Assembly: GCA_002010925.1 (NCBI GenBank)
Contig: MTLR01000186.1
Span: 1 to 11,268 of the forward strand
Direction: 5' to 3'
DNA length: 11,268 bases
From: Candidatus Bathyarchaeota archaeon JdFR-04
GTDB lineage: Archaea > Thermoproteota > Bathyarchaeia > Bathyarchaeales > UBA233
The notes below the pieces were generated by a model, which saw nothing but the letters and a program-made list of their open reading frames with translations, was not told the DNA's origin and searched no databases. A program made the position numbers and the translations under genes. This document shows, piece by piece, positions 6,559 to 11,268 of the stretch; the stretch's first letter is position 1, and every line of letters begins with the position of its first letter.

Positions 6559-6600
6559 TCAATTCATCCTCTGAACTAGCACAGCAATGGTGTTACTCAT
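6559..6600 (-). other. 13-codon mini-ORF bridging pcc1 and pfdB
   Basis: The stop of pcc1 and an ATG overlap as TAATG. The frame from that ATG encodes MSNTIAVLVQRMN and stops with TGA one base before the pfdB ATG. It fills the whole gap, and its last codons carry the pfdB ribosome-binding site (GAGGATGA). It may let ribosomes travel from pcc1 to pfdB without leaving the message. A chance open stretch of this length is not unlikely, so the call is tentative. Confidence 0.25.
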
Positions 6601-6878
6601 TAATTAGATTTCCGCATAACCTTGTTTTTGCTTAATGATTCAAGAACTTCCAAGACTTTTTGTGTTGAATGTATCCATCGTAAATAGGCGTTTGTTGCGG
6701 CTCTTAAAGCTGTAGTATCCCTTGCTTTTATTTGCAATCTAATGGCGCTCTTCTCAAGTCGTGCTTCGACTTTCGAACGGGCAGTGGGTTGGGAAAGAGT
6801 TTCCGGCTTTAATGCTTCGAACACTATCTTCGACTTTTCCTCAGATGTAAAACCAATCCGAATAGAGACTTCTCTCAC
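6600..6878 (-). CDS. pcc1: KEOPS complex subunit Pcc1
   Basis: Pcc1 is the small dimer-forming subunit of KEOPS, which makes the universal t6A37 modification of ANN-reading tRNAs with Kae1 and Bud32. The 92-residue protein shows the family pattern: ALKPE (22-26), ARSK (33-36), the basic strand RLQIKARD (47-54), and TALRAATNAYLRWI (56-69), with a C-terminal helix. The start is GTG at 6876-6878, forming a GTGA overlap with the stop of the Brix gene, so translation is coupled. The Kae1 and Bud32 genes are not here; Pcc1 in the exosome operon, away from its partners, is the usual archaeal arrangement. The last residues (KNKVMRKSN) are basic and probably flexible. Confidence 0.9.
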   Translation of the reverse strand: MREVSIRIGFTSEEKSKIVFEALKPETLSQPTARSKVEARLEKSAIRLQIKARDTTALRAATNAYLRWIHSTQKVLEVLESLSKNKVMRKSN

Positions 6879-7468
6879 TTTTTATCAACCTCCCATATTA
6901 AATGGGATAAACGGATACGTGGCCCCACTTCAGTCAATTGTGGCAGAAGTCTAAATGTAAACCGAATTTGCATCTCCTTATTTTTTTCAATACAAAAAAT
7001 AGTTCTTCGTTTTCTAAACTTAAGTTTTTTCAGGGCGTTCTCTTGTTTTTGTGGTAATTGTAGAAACTCGGATATGGCGTCCGAAATTTTTTGAAGTTCT
7101 TCATTTTCCTCATTACAAATTACAATAGCGTACGCTTGGACTCTTTTAACTTTTGTATCGAATTCTCTTCGAAGTTTCACCCCTTTCAAGTAAATAAGAG
7201 GTGGAACTTGATGTAATCTCTCCCTGATCTGGAAAAACTCTATTTTACCTGGTCCACCCTTCCACCGGTCGATTATTACTATGCGGTTTGCGCCAAGTTC
7301 TAACGCTTTTTCTGCTAAGGCATTTAAGCTCAGTTTTCCTCGGTTTATCCTTAAAGTGTTTGGTATAGAATAAACTAAATCTCGGCAGAATGTTCGAATC
7401 CTATTTGTTGGTTTCCGTGAAGTTGTAAAAAGAATTTTTGGTCTACCATTCTCTTCGTTAATCTTCAA
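6875..7468 (-). CDS. Brix-domain ribosome biogenesis protein (archaeal Imp4-like)
   Basis: A 197-residue stand-alone Brix domain, the archaeal counterpart of eukaryotic Imp4, Brx1, Rpf1, Rpf2 and Ssf1, which act in pre-rRNA processing. The N-terminal signature ILFTTSRKPTNRIRTFCRDL (12-31) is clear. Next come VYSIPNTLRINRGKLSL (32-48), a nucleotide-binding-like segment ANRIVIIDRWKGGPGKIEFF (60-79) and the late basic strand MQIRFTFRLLPQ (166-177), matching the two-fold Brix architecture. The start is TTG at 7466-7468; an in-frame stop lies just upstream, and no ATG is available, so the start is secure though no strong Shine-Dalgarno site is seen. It begins 11 bases after the eL43 stop and ends in a 4-bp overlap with pcc1. 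In many archaea the RNA polymerase subunit gene rpoP sits between eL43 and this gene; there is no room for it here. Confidence 0.9.
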   Translation of the reverse strand: MKINEENGRPKILFTTSRKPTNRIRTFCRDLVYSIPNTLRINRGKLSLNALAEKALELGANRIVIIDRWKGGPGKIEFFQIRERLHQVPPLIYLKGVKLRREFDTKVKRVQAYAIVICNEENEELQKISDAISEFLQLPQKQENALKKLKFRKRRTIFCIEKNKEMQIRFTFRLLPQLTEVGPRIRLSHLIWEVDKK

Positions 7469-7479
7469 TTTTTAGACCG

Positions 7480-7758
7480 TTAGGTTTTTTCTTCTATTTG
7501 TCCACCCTTTGCTGCTCGTCGTGATACTATTCCAAGCTTTGTTGTTGGTATATACGCTCCTCCGGCGAAGGTGAACCCACATTTCCGGCACCTCCACACG
7601 CCGACGCTCTGTCTTTTAACCCTACGAAAACCACATTGGGGGCATGGATGGGGCTTCCGCATTTTCACTAATATATCTATATAGCGCTTCCTAACGGTGC
7701 TCCCGTAACGGGCGCCAAATCCTCTTGTTGGCCCTATTTTTTTAACTCGTTTTCCCAT
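7480..7758 (-). CDS. rpl37ae: 50S ribosomal protein eL43 (L37Ae)
   Basis: A 92-residue zinc-ribbon protein of the large ribosomal subunit. The four cysteines, C39, C42, C57 and C60 (HPCPQCGF and WRCRKCGF), have the C-X2-C-X14-C-X2-C spacing of the zinc site. The basic N-terminus, with GPTRGFGARYG (9-19) followed by TVRKR, and the block FAGGAYIPTT (64-73) are characteristic. The start is ATG at 7756-7758, one base after the rrp42 stop, with a GGTGG-type ribosome-binding site inside the end of rrp42. It follows the exosome ring genes, as in many archaea, tying ribosome assembly to RNA processing at the level of gene order. Confidence 0.97.
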   Translation of the reverse strand: MGKRVKKIGPTRGFGARYGSTVRKRYIDILVKMRKPHPCPQCGFRRVKRQSVGVWRCRKCGFTFAGGAYIPTTKLGIVSRRAAKGGQIEEKT

Positions 7759-7759
7759 T

Positions 7760-8557
7760 CTAGGGTTCCACCACTAGTTTCCGTAGTTCTTCGGCTTTCT
7801 CCTTCGCTATTTTTGTGGCGTCTAATATTTGTTGTGTTGTAAAGTATCCGGAGCCTCCTTTCTGTATAGCGCATATGTTCTCGTTTTTGTCGGTTGTTAT
7901 GGTCAGTCGAGCGTCCATTACTTGTTCCTCTTCTAACCATGGATCAACTACGAGTTGGTTGTTTATCTTCCCAAAGGTTACAGCTACTGGATGATTCCTT
8001 ATCGGAAGGGGCGTATATCCGGGTTTCCTTACTATTTCGTCATTCTCTAACTCGTAATTGTACATTTTTGTGTTTAGCAGTGCGGCTAAGGCGGCTAAAC
8101 CTGAGGCATCTATTAGGTTTCCATCGTGGTTTAATACGTATACGTCTATGAAGATTATGAACACTTTTTTGCCGGGTTTTATGCATAATTCTTCAAGGGC
8201 TATAGCTTTTGATTCTCGTATTCCTCGGTCAACGACTCTGGCAAGTTCGATGGAGTTTTCGTCTGGGGGTCCTGGCTCGAAGGTTGGTGAAGCTAGTGGG
8301 ACGAGCTCTGCGTTTACTGTTAAAACTCCTTGGTCTGGGACATCTGGGAAGGGTTCACCTACTTCGATTTTCACGCCAACAAGCACTTGTGTTTTGCCTA
8401 AAAGCACGCGTGCTGAGCCTTCTGCTCTTTCAATTATCCCTGCTTCGATCTTAATTTCTCTGTAGTCTGTTAGCTTTCTTCCGTCAAGTCTTATGCCTTT
8501 GGCTATTAGCTGCGCTATTTGTTTTTGTTTAACTCTCGAAACAATGGATGAAATCAT
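7760..8557 (-). CDS. rrp42: Archaeal exosome subunit Rrp42 (non-catalytic RNase PH-like)
   Basis: Rrp42 pairs with Rrp41 to form the hexameric RNase PH ring of the archaeal exosome. It lacks the catalytic aspartates but contributes to the RNA-binding surface. The protein is 265 residues from the ATG at 8555-8557. [11 protein letters not shown] and [19 protein letters not shown] mark the RNase PH fold; [50 protein letters not shown] and [12 protein letters not shown] are Rrp42 hallmarks. The frame is open 25 codons further upstream, but that stretch lies inside rrp41 and has no family resemblance. The chosen ATG forms an ATGA overlap with the rrp41 stop and is preceded by AAAGGAGG at 8568-8575, so the start is well supported. 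It is followed one base later by the eL43 gene. Confidence 0.96.
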   Translation of the reverse strand: MISSIVSRVKQKQIAQLIAKGIRLDGRKLTDYREIKIEAGIIERAEGSARVLLGKTQVLVGVKIEVGEPFPDVPDQGVLTVNAELVPLASPTFEPGPPDENSIELARVVDRGIRESKAIALEELCIKPGKKVFIIFIDVYVLNHDGNLIDASGLAALAALLNTKMYNYELENDEIVRKPGYTPLPIRNHPVAVTFGKINNQLVVDPWLEEEQVMDARLTITTDKNENICAIQKGGSGYFTTQQILDATKIAKEKAEELRKLVVEP

Positions 8558-9288
8558 TCTTGTATTTCCTCCTTTATGGCTACATATTTTGCCTTTAATG
8601 CCTTCTTTTGCATTTCGTATATTTGCTTGCATCCTTCCATGGCCATTTTTACGGCTTTTTGGAACTCCTCAAGCGTCAGGCTTCCGTCCATTTGGAGAAG
8701 GGTTACTGCGTTTATTCCTGGCATCATAGCTAAGGGCACGTCTGCTTCGCCATACTTATCTTCTAAGTCCATAAGGTCTAAAGCAAGTTTTCCATCAACT
8801 TTTCCGGCGGCGCATGCGACCACAAGATCTCGCATGGGTACTCCAGCATCTGCTAATGCAAGTGCAGCTGTGGTTATTCCAGCGCATCTTGTTCCGCCGT
8901 CGGCTTGAAGTATTTCTATGAAAATGTCAATAGCAGTTCGCGGGTAGTACTCCAAGAAAACAGCGGGTTCTAGGGCTTCACGGATTACCTTGGAGAGCTC
9001 AATTTCCCTTCTGGACGGTGCAGGGGATTTCCTTTCTTCTACAGAAAAAGGGGCCATATGATATCTACACCTTAATATTGCCCTGTCGGCTAGAGCTAAA
9101 TGTTTAGGATGAACCTCTTTAGGCCCATAAACGGCTGCTAAAACCTTGTTTTTCCCTTGTTCAAGGTAGGCTGAGCCATCAGCGTTATTTAGGACGCCTA
9201 CCTCCATTTTTATGGGTCTTAATTCATCAAGTTTTCTTCCGTCAAGTCTTAACCCTTTCTTATCAAGCAATTTTTCAGGCTTAGACAT
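8554..9288 (-). CDS. rrp41: Archaeal exosome catalytic subunit Rrp41
   Basis: The phosphorolytic 3'-5' exoribonuclease of the archaeal exosome, releasing nucleoside diphosphates; it can also add tails in reverse. It is 244 residues, ATG at 9286-9288. Key segments: [13 protein letters not shown] (13-25), [18 protein letters not shown] (92-109) with R93 and R94 for RNA and phosphate contacts, [20 protein letters not shown] (128-147), and [16 protein letters not shown] (175-190). D177 and D183 are six apart and match by context the two catalytic aspartates of Sulfolobus Rrp41 (D182 and D188). All appear intact, so the enzyme should be active. The start overlaps the end of rrp4 by 8 bp and has an AGGAGG site within rrp4. 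The C-terminal helix ends KEEIQE, where its TGA overlaps the rrp42 ATG. Confidence 0.97.
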   Translation of the reverse strand: MSKPEKLLDKKGLRLDGRKLDELRPIKMEVGVLNNADGSAYLEQGKNKVLAAVYGPKEVHPKHLALADRAILRCRYHMAPFSVEERKSPAPSRREIELSKVIREALEPAVFLEYYPRTAIDIFIEILQADGGTRCAGITTAALALADAGVPMRDLVVACAAGKVDGKLALDLMDLEDKYGEADVPLAMMPGINAVTLLQMDGSLTLEEFQKAVKMAMEGCKQIYEMQKKALKAKYVAIKEEIQE

Positions 9289-9982
9289 TTTTCCTTCCCT
9301 CCTTTTGTTTTCTAATCATTTCAGCTATTCTATCTGTGAGCCCTGAGGTGTGGGATTCTTCCTCTATTTTGCGGAGCGCCATTATGGCTAGTCGTTCGTC
9401 TTCATGATTTTTGCCGGAAACTATGATTAGTCCGTTTTGTCCTAAGGTTATACGACAGTTTGTTTCCCTTTTTATCATGGTTATCATGGAGCCTTTCCTT
9501 CCGATTATTCGTGGGATTTTTGTGGGTGTAACTTTGATTAGTTGTCCGCGGGAGATCTTGCCAAGTCCAGGTTCACTTATCTTGATTATTGGGTTGCTTC
9601 CGCGGTCGTAAGCGGCTACTTTGGCTACTATTAGGTCGCCTATATCTAGTATGGAGAGCAAATCGTTTTTTTGAGGTCGGAACCCTCTTTCAAGCACATC
9701 TGATGCGCGTAGGACTGCCGTGTAAGGAGCATTTATGTCTACTTCCCATCCGTTAAATCCAACCTCGGTTACTATGCCGATTACTATATCGCCTATTCTC
9801 GGGATGTAGAAGGCTCTTAAAGCTACCACGCGGACTTTACGGTTGTCGTATTCAACGAGTCCTATCCTAGCGGCGAAAACCTTCTTGTTTTCACAATAGG
9901 CGTTCTCGCCAGCCATATAGTTGCCTTCAGCCAACAAATCTCCAGGCGTAACAAGTTCTTTAGGTTCAAAAAACGTGGGCAA
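9281..9982 (-). CDS. rrp4: Archaeal exosome RNA-binding cap subunit Rrp4
   Basis: Rrp4 forms part of the trimeric cap on the exosome ring and guides RNA, especially A-rich RNA, into the channel. The 233-residue protein has the three family domains: an N-terminal domain with [12 protein letters not shown] (11-22), an S1 domain at about 60-136 ([24 protein letters not shown] onward), and a KH domain at about 143-205 with the GRKG loop (161-164) in [13 protein letters not shown] basic tail follows. The start is TTG at 9980-9982, chosen because AGGTGA (9989-9994) lies six bases upstream; an ATG at 10001-10003 is out of frame. The 31-bp gap to SBDS contains a perfect 16-bp palindrome touching this ribosome-binding site. 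The other cap protein, Csl4, is not in the window. Confidence 0.96.
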   Translation of the reverse strand: MPTFFEPKELVTPGDLLAEGNYMAGENAYCENKKVFAARIGLVEYDNRKVRVVALRAFYIPRIGDIVIGIVTEVGFNGWEVDINAPYTAVLRASDVLERGFRPQKNDLLSILDIGDLIVAKVAAYDRGSNPIIKISEPGLGKISRGQLIKVTPTKIPRIIGRKGSMITMIKRETNCRITLGQNGLIIVSGKNHEDERLAIMALRKIEEESHTSGLTDRIAEMIRKQKEGRKNV

Positions 9983-9988
9983 ATATTT

Positions 9989-9994
9989 TCACCT
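9989..9994 (-). promoter_or_regulatory. Shine-Dalgarno site deciding the TTG start of rrp4
   Basis: AGGTGA on the minus strand, 6 bases before the TTG at 9980-9982. It supports the non-ATG start and overlaps the edge of the 16-bp palindrome by one base. Confidence 0.7.
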
Positions 9995-10009
9995 TTAAAC
10001 ATGTTTAAA
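9994..10009. repeat. 16-bp perfect palindrome between SBDS and rrp4
   Basis: TTTAAACATGTTTAAA is identical on both strands. It occupies half of the 31-bp gap between the SBDS stop (10014-10016) and the rrp4 start. As RNA it could form only a weak hairpin of six A-U pairs with a CAUG loop; as DNA it could be a binding site for a dimeric regulator. It may also be a chance AT-rich palindrome. Confidence 0.6.
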
Positions 10010-10013
10010 CCAA

Positions 10014-10703
10014 TTAACTTACTATTTTTGCCTCTCCACTTCCTTTGGTTATCTCCCCAAGTTTTTCGAGGAAAGGTCCGAAAAGTCCGGCTGGCATTTC
10101 AAGGGTTGAGCGCCATGAACCGTCTGCTTGCCATTCCTCATGCTTTATAGTGCCGAACCCCTTTACTGTGCCATAGGCTTTTGCAGCGTATTCGGCAGGT
10201 ATTTTAACTGCAACTAAGACTTGTTCCGTTTTTAGGGGTAGGACAGATCTTAACAGTTTAATCACATCCTTTGCCTGTTCCTCGGCATCTTTGAACGGGT
10301 CTATGGAGAAATGGATTTGTTCCATTGCTTGTTGAATTCGTAGAGGTGGATGAGGCAAATTGGTTCTGGGGTCAACACACTGTCGTGATATGATAGAAAT
10401 TATTTTTTTGCGTTTCTCCTCAATCATTTTTTTGCGCTGTTCTGTGGTAAGCTGTATTGTTCCCTTCTTTAATATGATTTCTGCTATCTTTAAGGGGTCT
10501 ATGGTTCCGAAGGCTTTACGCAGTTTCTCTTCAGATGGTTTTGTGCCTTTGTTTGCATCCGTGAATATTGTTTCTGCTATAAGAATTTCAGATAGAGGTA
10601 GATTTTTCCCAAGTCTGTATTCCAAGGCTTTTTGGGGTTTTACAAGAATTTCGAAGTGTTCTCCTTCTCTTGTTATCCGTGCTGTGGTGTATTTTTCACC
10701 CAT
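10014..10703 (-). CDS. sdo1: SBDS (Sdo1) ribosome maturation protein
   Basis: The archaeal orthologue of the Shwachman-Bodian-Diamond protein, which in eukaryotes works with EFL1 to release eIF6 from the 60S subunit; archaeal SBDS binds the large subunit and probably acts with the archaeal EF-2 and aIF6. It is 229 residues, close to the usual archaeal length. The N-terminal domain spans about 1-88 (TTARITREGEHFEILVKP, LPLSEILIAETIFTDANKGT, LRKAFGT), the helical middle domain 89-160 (TTEQRKKMIEEKRKKIISII, DPRTNLPHPPLRIQQAME), and the ferredoxin-like third domain 161-229 (VLVAVKIPAEYAAKAYGTV). The start is ATG at 10701-10703, ten bases after the psmA stop. Position between psmA and rrp4 is conserved in archaea. 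Confidence 0.96.
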   Translation of the reverse strand: MGEKYTTARITREGEHFEILVKPQKALEYRLGKNLPLSEILIAETIFTDANKGTKPSEEKLRKAFGTIDPLKIAEIILKKGTIQLTTEQRKKMIEEKRKKIISIISRQCVDPRTNLPHPPLRIQQAMEQIHFSIDPFKDAEEQAKDVIKLLRSVLPLKTEQVLVAVKIPAEYAAKAYGTVKGFGTIKHEEWQADGSWRSTLEMPAGLFGPFLEKLGEITKGSGEAKIVS

Positions 10704-10713
10704 TCGTTTTCAC

Positions 10714-11268
10714 TTATTTGACTGTTTTTATATGTTCCTCTATTTCCTCGTCGCTGAGCATTCTTAACCTTTTGGTCGTAGATGGGATCACTGCGACCTT
10801 CATGCGTGGTGACAATCCCCGTACTTCAAGGGCCTTGGTTAAGCATTTTATCGTTAATTTTATGGCTTCCTCGAGGCTCATGTCCTCTCGGTATTCTTCT
10901 TTAAGTATTTTAATTACGGTTTCGCGTCCTGCGCCTAGGGCAGTAGCTTTGTATCCTCTATATGCGCCGCTGGCATGGGTGGCAAAAAGTCGGTTTCCTG
11001 TTTTGTCTACTCCACCGAAGATTATGGATACCCCGAAGGGTCTTACGCCGGCATGTTGAGTATAAAGCTGTTTTATGTCCCCTATTCTCTTTGTTATCAC
11101 TTCAACGTCGATTGGTTCGTCATACATTAGCCTGTTGCTCTGTGCGTAGATTCTTGCGTTATCTATCAACACTCTCGCATCTGAGCTTAAACCAACTATT
11201 GCTGCTCCCAAATGGGTGTCTATCTCAAAAATTTTCCATGAAAAATTTGGGTCTTCTAACGATGTTTC
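10714..11268 (-). CDS. psmA: 20S proteasome alpha subunit, N-terminus outside window
   Basis: The alpha subunit forms the outer, gate-bearing rings of the 20S proteasome, the main regulated protease of the archaeal cytosol. The last 184 codons are present; the frame is open through the right edge, so about 50-60 N-terminal residues, including the gate and the YDRA segment, are missing. Visible family features are KIFEIDTHLGAA, SSDARVLIDNARIYAQ, the helix YDEPIDVEVITKRIGDIKQL, RPFGVSIIFGGVD, SGAYRGYKATALGAG and the helix MSLEEAIKLTIKCLTKALE. The segment FATHASGAY differs from the more usual ETDPSGAY. A TTG at 11209-11211 is an internal leucine codon, not a start. It is the first gene in the window, followed ten bases later by SBDS; any promoter is off the right edge. 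Confidence 0.96.
   Translation of the reverse strand, partial: ETSLEDPNFSWKIFEIDTHLGAAIVGLSSDARVLIDNARIYAQSNRLMYDEPIDVEVITKRIGDIKQLYTQHAGVRPFGVSIIFGGVDKTGNRLFATHASGAYRGYKATALGAGRETVIKILKEEYREDMSLEEAIKLTIKCLTKALEVRGLSPRMKVAVIPSTTKRLRMLSDEEIEEHIKTVK

Noticed and set aside
8058..8465. 135-codon open frame on the plus strand
   Set aside because: It is antisense to the clearly conserved rrp42 and has no family resemblance; a shadow frame.
10360..10767. 135-codon open frame on the plus strand
   Set aside because: Antisense to SBDS and the end of psmA; composition is that of a shadow frame.
11209..11211. TTG as a start for a short proteasome alpha protein
   Set aside because: The frame continues upstream with KIFEIDTH, conserved in alpha subunits, to the window edge; this codon is an internal Leu.
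1..11268. Mobile elements, CRISPR arrays, tRNA or rRNA genes
   Set aside because: I looked for transposase frames, spaced direct repeats and tRNA T-loop sequences on both strands and found none; gaps are too short and genes too ordered.

Overview
The window is archaeal chromosome and is almost fully coding. Every gene I can support is on the minus strand, so transcription runs from right to left. Archaeal hallmarks are a 20S proteasome alpha subunit, SBDS, the exosome proteins Rrp4/Rrp41/Rrp42, ribosomal proteins eL43 and eL41, a stand-alone Brix protein, KEOPS Pcc1 and prefoldin beta. Shine-Dalgarno sites of the GGAGG/AGGTGA type and frequent GTG and TTG starts fit a TACK-type lineage such as Bathyarchaeia, but that placement is an inference; no rRNA is present.

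Right block (11268 to 4909): psmA (5' end outside the window), SBDS, rrp4, rrp41, rrp42, rpl37ae (eL43), Brix/Imp4-like, pcc1, pfdB (prefoldin beta), a DUF3194 protein and a DHH-DHHA1 phosphoesterase. This is the known archaeal proteasome-exosome superoperon. Genes abut or overlap: ATGA at rrp41/rrp42, GTGA at Brix/pcc1, 8 bp at rrp4/rrp41, 17 bp or less at DUF3194/DHH. One long, translationally coupled message is likely. It joins ribosome maturation (SBDS, Brix, eL43), RNA decay (exosome, possibly DHH), tRNA modification (Pcc1) and protein quality control (proteasome, prefoldin).

Middle block (4862 to 2400): two ECF ATPases and an EcfT membrane subunit, overlapping by 4 and 14 bp. They form the energising module of a vitamin or metal importer. 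No substrate-binding S subunit is present. A possible TATA box lies in the 46-bp gap before the first ATPase gene.

Left block (2324 to 1): an MFS transporter whose first membrane helix is complete only if translation starts at a non-canonical codon; a 6-phospho-3-hexuloisomerase-type SIS protein; a 25-codon eL41 gene at 323-400, easily missed; T-tracts that look like an archaeal terminator; and the start of a radical SAM gene that runs off the left edge.

Most of the window is a conserved housekeeping region. The points most worth a second look are the tiny eL41 gene, the partial radical SAM gene, the probable AUA start of the MFS gene, a 13-codon mini-ORF bridging pcc1 and pfdB, the orphan ECF module and an His-to-Asn change in the isomerase. 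I see no mobile element, CRISPR array, tRNA or rRNA.
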